Assembly (NCBI RefSeq): GCF_002954685.1
Contig: NZ_MSCN01000001.1
Coordinates: forward strand, 2,967,554-3,031,553
DNA from: Polaribacter porphyrae
Lineage (GTDB): Bacteria; Bacteroidota; Bacteroidia; Flavobacteriales; Flavobacteriaceae
Length of the DNA: 64,000 nt
Reading direction: 5' to 3'
Under the pieces are notes generated by a model. That model made no database searches and was not told the origin of the DNA. It worked only from the letters and a program-made list of their open reading frames with translations. The translations under genes and the position numbers were made by a program. The stretch's first letter is position 1; each line of letters begins with the position of its first letter. Shown piece after piece: positions 36,344 through 44,353 of the stretch.

Positions 36344-37207
36344 CTATTCTTTTATTTCTAATTTATAACCTACACCATGAATATTTATCAGCTTAATTGA
36401 GCTGTCTTCTTTAAGTTTCTTTCGTAATTTAGAAATATAAGTATCTAAACTTCTGCCTACAATTACACCATTATTTTCCCAAACTCTTTTGGTAAGCTCC
36501 TCTCTTTTTACAACTTTGTTTGCATTTGTAATAAAAATTTCTAGTAACTCACATTCTTTTTTAGATAATGCAATTTCTTTAGCTTTTTTTACCAGTTTAT
36601 TCTGTTCTGGATAAAACATAAAACTTCCTAAAGTTTTATGTTTCTGTAAATTCTTATTTTCTAGATATTTTTTCTTTTTCTTTATAAAAGATTGCCAGTA
36701 AAAAAAAACTAAAATTAAAGGGATAAAAATATAATAGAGTGTCTTGTTTTTTAAAGCTCTACTATCTAAAAAATGAACTTGAATTAAATAACATTTTTTT
36801 GGTAAAAATCTTCCTGAGCAAGGTATTAATGTCTTTTCCTCATCAATATTTATTTCATAACTATATGCAACTTCGTTATCAAAGCACTGCAAAACTTCAA
36901 CTCTATAATTTTTAGAAAGTGATGATTTGTTCACAGAAACTTTTAAAAAATTCACTAATTGGTCAGGTTCAAAACCAAGTTTGTTTTCAAAAGAAATTTC
37001 AAATTTATTTTCTAATATTCTTTTTACAGGAAGAATTAAAGAAGTAGAATCGCCTTCACTTAACAATAATTGATTACCTACTTCTCTTAAAGCTATTTTT
37101 ACTCTTTCAGAAAAATCGTTTGTATCATTTTTTTGAGGATAAAAACTCCATAAAGTAAAAGCGAAAAACAATAATACAATTCCAAAAAAAACTTCTTTTT
37201 TATTCAT
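36344..37207 (-). CDS. Membrane-anchored OmpR/ToxR-type transcriptional regulator
   Basis: A 287-aa protein: an N-terminal membrane helix (about 7-21), a periplasmic domain of roughly 125 residues with three Cys (CFDNEVAYSYEI; LIPCSGRFLPKKC), a second helix (about 155-172, YYIFIPLILVFFYWQS) and a C-terminal winged helix (KKECELLEIFITNANKVVKR, VWENNGVIVGRSLDTYISKL). I chose ATG 37207 rather than an upstream TTG at 37228. The DNA-binding domain is at the C-terminus, unlike ToxR. It is divergent from the YceI gene, its likely target; the periplasmic cysteines could report redox state. Confidence 0.87.
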   Translation of the reverse strand: MNKKEVFFGIVLLFFAFTLWSFYPQKNDTNDFSERVKIALREVGNQLLLSEGDSTSLILPVKRILENKFEISFENKLGFEPDQLVNFLKVSVNKSSLSKNYRVEVLQCFDNEVAYSYEINIDEEKTLIPCSGRFLPKKCYLIQVHFLDSRALKNKTLYYIFIPLILVFFYWQSFIKKKKKYLENKNLQKHKTLGSFMFYPEQNKLVKKAKEIALSKKECELLEIFITNANKVVKREELTKRVWENNGVIVGRSLDTYISKLRKKLKEDSSIKLINIHGVGYKLEIKE

Positions 37208-37331
37208 ATTGATACAAATAACTAACAATTTTATTAGATTTTACAACTGTTGACACTTCTTTTACATTTTTTTGACACTTTTTTCAAGTACTCAAAATAG
37301 TTTTATAGAAAATTCATTTAAAACTAAAAAC

Positions 37332-37895
37332 ATGAAAAAAATCGTCTTATGTATTATTACAGTTTTGCTAGCAAACATTACCATTTCATCACAAGAAAAA
37401 TTAAATATTAATATTCAAAAAAGCACTATAAAATGGATTGGAGAACTCACTTTCTTTTTTGGTGGACATGATGGATATATCAATTTTAAAGAAGGATACT
37501 TAATAAAAACAGGACAGTCTATTACTGGTGGCGAATTTGTAATAGATATGAATTCTATGACAAATTCAGATATTAAGGAACAAGAAGGAAAAGACAACTT
37601 AATAGATCATTTAAAAGATCCCGATTTTTTTGATGTTTCTAAATATCCTTTAGCTAAATTAATCTTTACAAAGGTTGAGTATTCTAATTCTAATAATGCC
37701 AGAATTGAAGCAAATTTAACCTTAAAAGGAATTACTAAACCCATTAATTTTTATGCAGAATTTGACTATAAAAATAAAAAAATGAAAACTAGATTTAAAA
37801 TTAATAGGAGAGAATGGAATGTAAATTATACAAGTAAATTTAAAGATGGTGCCATTTCTGATGGGATTGGTTTTGAAGTTTCTGTAAAAATTTAA
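37332..37895 (+). CDS. YceI family periplasmic protein
   Basis: A 187-aa YceI lipocalin-like protein with signal peptide (MKKIVLCIITVLLANITISS). Family signatures include KSTIKWIGEL, GGEFVIDMNSM, DFFDVSKYPLAKLIF and LTLKGITKPINF. These proteins bind polyisoprenoid or other amphipathic molecules. ATG 37332 is used because upstream in-frame codons precede the signal peptide. It is divergent from a membrane regulator and followed after 3 bp by a broken gene. Confidence 0.92.
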   Translation: MKKIVLCIITVLLANITISSQEKLNINIQKSTIKWIGELTFFFGGHDGYINFKEGYLIKTGQSITGGEFVIDMNSMTNSDIKEQEGKDNLIDHLKDPDFFDVSKYPLAKLIFTKVEYSNSNNARIEANLTLKGITKPINFYAEFDYKNKKMKTRFKINRREWNVNYTSKFKDGAISDGIGFEVSVKI

Positions 37896-37898
37896 TTG

Positions 37899-38192
37899 AT
37901 GAAAAAAGCAATAATCCTATTATTTTTATTTTGCTCAATTGTTTGTTTCGGATAAGAAACTGAACCTAAAAATTTAATAAAATTAGATAGCATTTAAGGG
38001 AAAGAAGTATTTACTTTCCCTATAAGATTTGCAAAAAAAATTAATTATAAAGGAATAGCAGAAGTTAGATTTCCTCCAAAAGGTTGAAGTAATCCAGAAC
38101 ATTCTTTTTTCTGGACATATACTTATGTATGGGAAATAGAAAGAAAAAAACCAATTGTAAATAAAAAAAGCGAGCATTTGCTCGCTTTTTAA
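37899..38192 (+). pseudogene. Secreted-protein gene with three in-frame stops
   Basis: One continuous frame from ATG 37899 reads MKKAIILLFLFCSIVCFG, then ETEPKNLIKLDSI, GKEVFTFPIRFAKKINYKG, AEVRFPPKG and SNPEHSFFWTYTYVWEI. Stops at 37953 (TAA), 37995 (TAA) and 38085 (TGA) interrupt it, with no frameshift. Each is one transition from a sense codon (Gln, Gln, Trp). The sequence still looks protein-coding, so decay is recent. It was probably cotranscribed with YceI. Confidence 0.8.
38165..38190. terminator. Bidirectional terminator
   Basis: A perfect 10-bp stem AAAAAGCGAG / CTCGCTTTTT with a CATTTG loop lies between the YceI unit and the convergent cupredoxin gene. It can serve both strands and resembles the hairpin at 9112-9130. 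Confidence 0.9.
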
Positions 38193-38209
38193 ACCTTAAA
38201 AACCTTAAT

Positions 38210-38593
38210 TTATTCTACTATTAATGTGTATTCTGGTGTTTTATTTAAAGGACAGAAATAGGTATAAGTCCCTTTTTTTAGTGTAACTTCATTTGAAATT
38301 TGCTTTGTATTATTTTTTACCAAAGCTTTTACATAAGCTTCTTTAATATGGTTTTCTTGACCATTTTTACCTTTTGGTTGCAATACGAAACCCACGTTTT
38401 TACCAACATTATTATTTGAGATTTCAAAAATATAGGTTCCTTCAGATAAAGTAATTTGCTTTTGTGTAAACTCACCTTTTGTTTGTTCTAAAGAAACTGT
38501 TTTTACATTTTCTTTTTTCATCATTTTGTCTTGTGCATTTGTGTTAAATGCGAAACCTATTACTACTACTAAAATTGCGATTATTTTTTTCAT
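38210..38593 (-). CDS. Cupredoxin-like periplasmic protein
   Basis: A 127-aa protein with signal peptide (to about residue 20, NTNAQ). The end GTYTYFCPLNKTPEYTLIVE matches the copper-site loop of cupredoxin-like proteins (Cys in FCPLN), with a possible second ligand at H82 in QENHIKEAY; the usual Met/His set is incomplete, so copper binding is uncertain. It is the last gene of an operon with the CMD-like protein and a 33-aa Cys peptide, suggesting a redox role. Confidence 0.78.
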   Translation of the reverse strand: MKKIIAILVVVIGFAFNTNAQDKMMKKENVKTVSLEQTKGEFTQKQITLSEGTYIFEISNNNVGKNVGFVLQPKGKNGQENHIKEAYVKALVKNNTKQISNEVTLKKGTYTYFCPLNKTPEYTLIVE

Positions 38594-38620
38594 GATTTCT
38601 GTCTTTAATTTTATTATTAT

Positions 38621-39169
38621 TTAAATTGTTGTTAATACTAATGGTTGTGCTACTGGAAAATCTACAGGAACTTCTGTTGTTCTGTGAAAATAATTTGTGA
38701 TGGTAATTTCACCAATTAATAAAATAGCGTCAGCTAAACTTCCTTTTGTATAGCCCACACTATAGAAATCTTCGATTACTTCTTCAGTTGCAGCACCTCT
38801 ATTTATAGCTACACTTCTTGCAAATTTTGCTAAAGCATCTAACTTTTCATTAAAAGGAGCATTGCCAGTTCTTAATTCTAAAATTTGATCTTCAGAAAAA
38901 CCATTCATTTTTCCTATTGCAGTGTGTGCAGACAAACAGTATATACACTCATTTACTTGACTTACTGCTAAATTTATGACCTCTTTTTCTTTTGCAGAAA
39001 AACTTGTCTTTGAGTTGCCAAAAGCTAAAAAGTTACCTAATGCAGTTTTACTATGTGCAAAAGAGGCATATAAGTTAGGTACAAAACCTAAACCTTTTTC
39101 TAGTTGATTAAAAATTGCTTGATTGTTTTCTGATACTTCGTTTTTTGTGGGTACATTAAATGTGCTCAT
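38621..39169 (-). CDS. Carboxymuconolactone decarboxylase / AhpD-like protein
   Basis: A 182-aa CMD-domain protein with the redox motif in VNECIYCLSAHTAIGK (CxxC-x2-H), as in AhpD-like peroxidase-related enzymes. EKEVINLAVSQVNECIYC is the core helix pair. Members reduce peroxiredoxins or act as alkylhydroperoxidases. It lies between a 33-aa peptide gene and a cupredoxin-like gene on the same strand. Confidence 0.9.
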   Translation of the reverse strand: MSTFNVPTKNEVSENNQAIFNQLEKGLGFVPNLYASFAHSKTALGNFLAFGNSKTSFSAKEKEVINLAVSQVNECIYCLSAHTAIGKMNGFSEDQILELRTGNAPFNEKLDALAKFARSVAINRGAATEEVIEDFYSVGYTKGSLADAILLIGEITITNYFHRTTEVPVDFPVAQPLVLTTI

Positions 39170-39231
39170 AATTACTTTGTGTTGAATTTAGTTCAACATC
39201 TGTTTTTGTTATTATTAATTTTACTTATTTT

Positions 39232-39333
39232 CTATATTTGATTGCTTTCGCAAACTTCTTGTTCTTCTGTTTGGTATTCATACGTTTGAAATCCCCAGCA
39301 GTTTGGGCAATGTGTTTGTTCTATTGTTTTCAT
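39232..39333 (-). CDS. 33-aa peptide with CPNCWGFQ motif
   Basis: ATG at 39333 encodes MKTIEQTHCPNCWGFQTYEY followed by a Glu/Gln-rich end and VCESNQI. The CxxC and a later Cys suggest a small metal or redox site. I recall the CPNCWG start in longer flavobacterial zinc-ribbon proteins, so this may be a short form. It lies 62 bp upstream of the CMD gene, in the same direction, and appears to be the first gene of that operon. Translation is unproven. Confidence 0.5.
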   Translation of the reverse strand: MKTIEQTHCPNCWGFQTYEYQTEEQEVCESNQI

Positions 39334-39438
39334 AATTTCTGATTGTTTTTTAATTCTGGTACAAAGATGCAACCAACATCAACCTTTAAAAATGGACAAA
39401 AGTTCCTTTGGTTTGGATTACATAAAAAAGTGCATAAA

Positions 39439-39472
39439 AAAACCTCAAAAACAATTAAGTAATTGAGGTTTT
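39439..39472 (-). terminator. Hairpin after the AraC gene
   Basis: A perfect 10-bp stem AAAACCTCAA / TTGAGGTTTT encloses a 14-nt loop that can pair further (AATT/AATT). It lies 20 bp downstream of the AraC-type gene on the minus strand and has a T-rich run on its exit side. Confidence 0.75.
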
Positions 39473-39491
39473 ATATTGATTTTGTAATCTT

Positions 39492-40331
39492 TTAAAACTC
39501 TTTTTTAAATTGAAGAGGTGATTTTGAAATGCCTTTTGTAAAGAAGCGTGTAAAATATGCAGGATCATTAAAACCAAGTTCAAACGCGATTTCTTTTACA
39601 GTTTTATCTGTGTAAATTAATAAACGTTTGGCTTCTAATAAAATTCTATTTTTTATAAAATCTGATGGAGTTTTAGTACCCAGTTTTTGAAAATGTTTAC
39701 TGATAGATTTTGGCGAAACTCCTAATCTGTTTGCATAATCTGTTACAGCATGCATTTTTCTAAAATTCTGCTCAACTAATGTGCTAAAATCTTTAAATAA
39801 ACGTGTTTCTGTATTTTCTTTAATTATATGGTTTTCTTTTTGTACACGCACAGCAAAAATCATAAATTGTTTTAGATAAGATTGTAGCATATCATACTGT
39901 GCAGTTTCTTCTTGTTGAAACTCATCAATTAAACTTTCTAAAATAAAATTAAGTTTTTTAGTGTCTTTCTCACAAGGTTTTACAAACGGAGTTTCATAAA
40001 TATTGTTGAATAAAATTCCATTACAAGCCACTTCCTTATCATGTGTTTGAATACAGTAGAAATCTCTTACAAAAGTAATTTTATAAGCAGTTTTTATTTC
40101 TTCAGAATCTACTGTAAAAACTTGTCCTGGCGATAAAAAAAATAAAATATTATCCTCAAAATTATATTGTTCAAAATCAATATTGTAGATTCCTTTTCCT
40201 TCCTTTATCCAATAAATAGAATAGGCATTTTGTTGTACAGAATGATCAATTTTACAAGCTTTTTTAAACTGAACTGTACTTACAGAAAAAATATCTTTAT
40301 AAGTGTATTTTATAATATCTTGAACTGCCAT
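39492..40331 (-). CDS. AraC family transcriptional regulator
   Basis: A 279-aa regulator: N-terminal cupin (YSIYWIKEGKGIYNIDFEQY) and C-terminal double HTH (YANRLGVSPKSISKHFQKLG, then IAFELGFNDPAYFTRFFTKG). It resembles the protein at 34402-35277. It sits upstream of and in line with the peroxidase-like operon, whose promoter region (about 39365-39420) it may control. Ligand unknown. Confidence 0.93.
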   Translation of the reverse strand: MAVQDIIKYTYKDIFSVSTVQFKKACKIDHSVQQNAYSIYWIKEGKGIYNIDFEQYNFEDNILFFLSPGQVFTVDSEEIKTAYKITFVRDFYCIQTHDKEVACNGILFNNIYETPFVKPCEKDTKKLNFILESLIDEFQQEETAQYDMLQSYLKQFMIFAVRVQKENHIIKENTETRLFKDFSTLVEQNFRKMHAVTDYANRLGVSPKSISKHFQKLGTKTPSDFIKNRILLEAKRLLIYTDKTVKEIAFELGFNDPAYFTRFFTKGISKSPLQFKKEF

Positions 40332-40483
40332 TTTTTTGTTTTATTTTATGTTTGGTCGAGTTTATTTTTAAAATTATACAATCTCTAATTTCTATCAAAA
40401 AAAATAGCTTTAAAAATTAATCATTTCTTTTTTAGTATATTTATAACGAGTTACTTACCTAATTTATTGGTTAAACTGGTTAA

Positions 40484-41062
40484 ATGAAAAACGAAGTTTC
40501 AATTGCGTCTATAATCTTTAAAAACTATTCTCTATCAAAAAAAGAGATTCAATTTGCGAATGATAAATTTGAAAGAATTGAATTAAAAAAGGGAGATATT
40601 CTTTTAAACCCGAACATATATGTAGATAATCAATTTTATGTTTTAAGTGGTTGTTTAAGATCTTATTTTATAAATAGTAAAGGAAAAGATAACACTACTC
40701 AATTTGCTATAAAAGATTGGTGGATTAGTGACTATACATCATTCTTTACTTCCGAAAAATCAGTAATGAGCATTGAGTGCTTGCAAGATGCTGTTATTTA
40801 TAAACTCTCTAGAAATGATATGGAAATTTTATGTTCTACAATGATATCTGTAGAGAACTTTTTTAGAAGTAAATTAGAAAAAGCTTTCGCGCATTTTCAA
40901 AAAAGAATTATTAATTATTTATCGTTGTCAGCAAAGGAAAGGTATGTGAAATTTATAACTAACTATCCAGAAATAGAACAACGTATAAAGAATTACCATA
41001 TTGCATCTTATTTAGGTATTACAAATGAAAGTTTGAGTAGAATTCGTAAATCAACTTCCTAA
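40484..41062 (+). CDS. Crp/Fnr-type regulator
   Basis: A 192-aa protein with a cyclic nucleotide-binding-like barrel (LKKGDILLNPNIYVDNQFYV, then DAVIYKLSRNDME) and a short C-terminal HTH (IASYLGITNESLSRIRKS). No Cys cluster for an iron-sulfur centre is present. Typical of short Bacteroidota Crp-type regulators. Target genes are not evident from the neighbourhood. Confidence 0.9.
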   Translation: MKNEVSIASIIFKNYSLSKKEIQFANDKFERIELKKGDILLNPNIYVDNQFYVLSGCLRSYFINSKGKDNTTQFAIKDWWISDYTSFFTSEKSVMSIECLQDAVIYKLSRNDMEILCSTMISVENFFRSKLEKAFAHFQKRIINYLSLSAKERYVKFITNYPEIEQRIKNYHIASYLGITNESLSRIRKSTS

Positions 41063-41208
41063 AAGACCAATTTATTATCATAGGTCAATTTTATTTGTAG
41101 TTAATAATGTTAAATTTGTTTTAACATTTTGATTAACTATTACTTATAATTAATCTTTGCTATAATTTATATATACCCCCAATTTTTTAAGCATATATAA
41201 TGTGCATT

Positions 41209-41234
41209 AAAGCGTAAGCATAGGTTTACGCTTT
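41209..41234 (+). terminator. Rho-independent terminator
   Basis: A 9-bp stem AAAGCGTAA / TTACGCTTT with an 8-nt loop is followed by TTTG. It lies between the Crp-type gene and the convergent brnQ gene. Confidence 0.75.
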
Positions 41235-41258
41235 TTTGTTATTTTAAAATTATATAAC

Positions 41259-42539
41259 TTAATTTTTAGTATCCTTTATAAACTGATTAAAATTCAAAAT
41301 ACCAAAAACCAATAAAGCTGGTAACACCCAACCTAAACTATATTCTGCAAGTGGAATAATACTTTTAATACCAGTTAAACTTTCTCTGGGAATAACAAAC
41401 CCTAAAAAATCTGGAATACTAAAAATAAAAGTTACCAAAACAACAGCTCTAAATACTAGTTTTGATGCAAATTTATCAGAAACAATATTTAGTAAAATTA
41501 ATACAATAGTTATTGGGTACAAAAACATTAAAGAAGGTACAGCTAATGTAATGATAAAATCTACTTGATAACTCCCAACTATAATTCCGATTATAGAAGC
41601 TAATGCAGCAGTAACAATGTATGCTTTTTGTGAATTTTTACATACACCTTTAATATAATCTGCTGTACCAGTTACAATACCTACAGCTGTTGTAAAACAA
41701 GCTAAAGCAACCAAAACACTTAAAAAAGTAGTACCTAAATTCCCTAAAGTTTGTACACTTAATTCCGTTAAAACTTCTGTTCTAGATGCATCTTTTGCAA
41801 AAGTTGATGAAAATAAAGTACCACTTAAAATTAGACCTCCATAAATTAATAATAATCCTGTACCTGCAATTAAACCTGCTTTTCTAATTAGGTTTCTTCT
41901 TTCTTCGAAAGTAGTATGACTACTATAATTTAAAGAAATAATAATTACTGCACCTACAACTACACCTCCAATAGCATCAAAGGTTTGGTATCCTTCTAAA
42001 ATACCATCTACAAATGGGGTAATAAAAGTTGTAGTGTTAATAGTCTCTGGAGCATTAAAAATAGCAATACCAATAATTATTAGTAAGATAAAAACGATAA
42101 TTGGAGTTAAAAATTTACCAATTAAACCTATAACTCTAGATCTATTAATTACAAAAATGAACACCAAAACAAAATATATAATACTGGTTAAAAGTGTAGT
42201 AGTTTCAAAAAAAGGTTGCACTGTCATTTCATGAGTTACAGCAGCTGTTCTAGGTGATGGAATTGCGATAGCGATGATATAAATTAGAAAACAATAGATA
42301 GTACTAAATGTTGGAGATACTTTTTTACCAAAATCGTATAAAGTACCCTGCAATTTAGCATGTGCAAAAATTGCTAATATGGGTATAGTAACTGCAGTTA
42401 GTACAAAACCGAACACTACAATCCACCAATCTAAACCTGCTTTTGCACCTAAAGTTGGAGGTAAAATTAAGTTCCCTGCTCCAAAAAAGAGCGAGAATAG
42501 AGCAAAACCTCCTATCCAAATTTCTTTTGTTTTGTTCAT
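41259..42539 (-). CDS. brnQ: Branched-chain amino acid carrier (BrnQ/LivJ-type)
   Basis: A 426-aa transporter with about 12 membrane helices and the family start IWIGGFALFSLFFGAGNLIL. It takes up Leu, Ile and Val with Na+ or H+. I chose ATG 42539 (MNKTKEIW), since the upstream extension overlaps the divergent promoter region and is not hydrophobic. It is divergent from an alpha/beta hydrolase with only 44 bp between starts. Confidence 0.95.
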   Translation of the reverse strand: MNKTKEIWIGGFALFSLFFGAGNLILPPTLGAKAGLDWWIVVFGFVLTAVTIPILAIFAHAKLQGTLYDFGKKVSPTFSTIYCFLIYIIAIAIPSPRTAAVTHEMTVQPFFETTTLLTSIIYFVLVFIFVINRSRVIGLIGKFLTPIIVFILLIIIGIAIFNAPETINTTTFITPFVDGILEGYQTFDAIGGVVVGAVIIISLNYSSHTTFEERRNLIRKAGLIAGTGLLLIYGGLILSGTLFSSTFAKDASRTEVLTELSVQTLGNLGTTFLSVLVALACFTTAVGIVTGTADYIKGVCKNSQKAYIVTAALASIIGIIVGSYQVDFIITLAVPSLMFLYPITIVLILLNIVSDKFASKLVFRAVVLVTFIFSIPDFLGFVIPRESLTGIKSIIPLAEYSLGWVLPALLVFGILNFNQFIKDTKN

Positions 42540-42583
42540 CTTTTGGTAGATTTTTATTCTTGAAATATACATATTTTTGTGTG

Positions 42584-43360
42584 ATGCTAAACTCAATCAC
42601 TTTTAAAAATGCAAAAGTATCTTTTTCAGATGTTGGAAAAGGAGCTACAATTGTATTAGTTCATGGGTTTTTAGAAAACTCTACAATGTGGGATAAAATT
42701 ACTCCTGAACTTTCTAAAAAAAATAGAATAATCACAATTGATTTATTAGGACATGGAAAATCAGATTGTTTAGGTTATGTGCATTCTATGGAATTATTTG
42801 CAGAAACAATAGAAGCTGTTTTAAAGTATTTAAAAATTAGAAAATGTATTTTGGTTGGGCATTCTTTAGGTGGTTATGTAGCTTTGGCTTTTGCTGAAAA
42901 AAATCCACTGAAAATAAAAGGATTGTGTTTGATGAATTCTACTTCTAATGCTGATGATGATGAACTAAAATATAGACGAGAAAGAGCTAATAAAATGGTT
43001 CAAAATAATTTTACAAATATGGTAAGAATGTCTTTTATCAATTTGTTTGGTAAGCAAAGTAGAACCTTTTTTAAAGAGGAAATACAATTTGCCTTAAATG
43101 AAGCTTTGCAAACTTCTTTACAAGGTTATATTGCTGCACAAGAAGGTATGAGAATTCGTCCAAATAGAAATCATATATTAGCAGACAACAATTTTAAAAA
43201 ACTAATTATTGCTGGTAAAAAAGATCCTGTCTTAGGTTATAAAGACTTAATTAAAGAAGCTGAAAAAACAAGTTCAGAGATTACACTTTTTCATAATGGC
43301 CATATGAGCCATATAGAGAATAGGGAAGAACTTATATATACAATAAAAGGTTTTTTATAG
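42584..43360 (+). CDS. Alpha/beta hydrolase
   Basis: A 258-aa hydrolase: VLVHGFLENSTMW, nucleophile S94 in LVGHSLGGY, acid in GKKDPVLGY and His in HNGHMSHIENRE. ATG 42584 is used because the long upstream frame lies antisense within brnQ. No signal peptide. It resembles lactonase- or MhpC-like esterases; substrate unknown. Confidence 0.92.
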   Translation: MLNSITFKNAKVSFSDVGKGATIVLVHGFLENSTMWDKITPELSKKNRIITIDLLGHGKSDCLGYVHSMELFAETIEAVLKYLKIRKCILVGHSLGGYVALAFAEKNPLKIKGLCLMNSTSNADDDELKYRRERANKMVQNNFTNMVRMSFINLFGKQSRTFFKEEIQFALNEALQTSLQGYIAAQEGMRIRPNRNHILADNNFKKLIIAGKKDPVLGYKDLIKEAEKTSSEITLFHNGHMSHIENREELIYTIKGFL

Positions 43361-43385
43361 ATTATAAACTTTAAAACACGAACTT

Positions 43386-43443
43386 CGTTTAACTTTGGAT
43401 ATAAAACATTAAAACGTTGCATATCCAAAACATATTAGGGCAC
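43386..43443. repeat. Left attC-like site of the restriction-modification cassette
   Basis: CGTTTAAC (43386-43393) is directly followed by TTTGGATAT (43394-43402), an 18-nt loop, ATATCCAAA (43421-43429), 5 nt and TTAGGGCAC (43435-43443). The core-stem-loop-stem-core order matches integron attC sites (RYYYAAC ... GTTRRRY), except that the right core begins ATT instead of GTT. Confidence 0.6.
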
Positions 43444-43448
43444 ATTTG

Positions 43449-43482
43449 AAAAAAGTCCGTTCTTCTTAAAAAAAGTCCGTTC
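43449..43482 (+). promoter_or_regulatory. Direct repeats and promoter of the restriction-modification genes
   Basis: AAAAAAGTCCGTTC occurs at 43449-43462 and again at 43469-43482, 20 bp apart. TTACTTTG, close to the TAnnTTTG -7 consensus, follows at 43490-43497, so the repeats overlap the -33 zone. They may bind a regulator that times methylase and nuclease expression. AAAAGTCCGT recurs at 45715-45724 inside the right attC-like arm. Confidence 0.5.
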
Positions 43483-43519
43483 AATTTCGTTACTTTGTAG
43501 ATCTCGACAAAACAACCGA

Positions 43520-44353
43520 ATGAAAAAAAATAAATTAATAGCACCATTCCTAAAATGGGTTGGCGGAAAAAGACAATTAATGCCAGCTATTAATGAGTTA
43601 TTGCCAAAAAAATATTCGACTTATTACGAGCCTTTTGTTGGCGGAGGAGCAGTATTATTTGAAATTCAGCCAAAGAAAGCAATTGTAAATGACTTCAATT
43701 CTGAACTTGTAAATACCTACAATGTTATAAAAAATCAACCAGAAGAATTAATTGAAGATTTAAAAACTCACGTTAACGAATCTGAATATTTTTACAGTAT
43801 CAGAGCATTAGATCGTCGAGAAGGTTTTGACGAACTTTCAGATGTAAAAAAAGCTTCAAGAGTTATTTTCTTAAACAAAACTTGTTACAATGGTTTATAC
43901 AGAGTTAATAATTCGGGAGAATTTAACTCGCCATTTGGAAAATATAAAAATCCAAATATTGTCAATGACGTAACAATTAGAGCAGTTAGTAAATATTTTA
44001 ATGCAAACGACATTACGATTATTAATGGTGACTTTGAAAATGCAGTAAAAAATATTAGAAAAGGAGCATTTGTATATTTTGATCCACCTTATGACCCAGT
44101 TTCAAAAAGTTCAAACTTTACAGGTTACGTTCAGGGCGGTTTTAATATGTTCGACCAAGTTAGATTAAGAGATTTGTGTGATAAACTCGACAAACAAGGA
44201 GTTAAATTTTTAGTTTCAAATTCCGCAACTCAACTAATTTTAGATCTTTATTGTAAATACGACATAACATTTGTAAAAGCAAACAGAGCAATTAATTCAG
44301 ACGCTTCAAAACGTGGAGAAGTTGACGAAGTACTTATTAGAAATTATGAGTGA
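43520..44353 (+). CDS. DNA adenine methylase, Dam/DpnM type
   Basis: A 277-aa N6-adenine methyltransferase of the alpha class: motif X/KWVGGKRQLMP, motif I PFVGGGAVLFE (residues 38-48), motif IV DPPY (188-191) and motif VIII-like KFLVSNSATQ. Its relatives (Dam, DpnM) usually recognise GATC, but the target here is not certain. It overlaps the downstream nuclease gene by 8 bp and precedes it, the usual order for protective methylation first. Confidence 0.93.
   Translation: MKKNKLIAPFLKWVGGKRQLMPAINELLPKKYSTYYEPFVGGGAVLFEIQPKKAIVNDFNSELVNTYNVIKNQPEELIEDLKTHVNESEYFYSIRALDRREGFDELSDVKKASRVIFLNKTCYNGLYRVNNSGEFNSPFGKYKNPNIVNDVTIRAVSKYFNANDITIINGDFENAVKNIRKGAFVYFDPPYDPVSKSSNFTGYVQGGFNMFDQVRLRDLCDKLDKQGVKFLVSNSATQLILDLYCKYDITFVKANRAINSDASKRGEVDEVLIRNYE

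Noticed and set aside
41101..41138. Pho-box-like TTAA repeats after the Crp-type gene
   Set aside because: Spacings are 9, 11 and 12 bp rather than a constant 11, and the region lies between convergent gene ends with no start to control.
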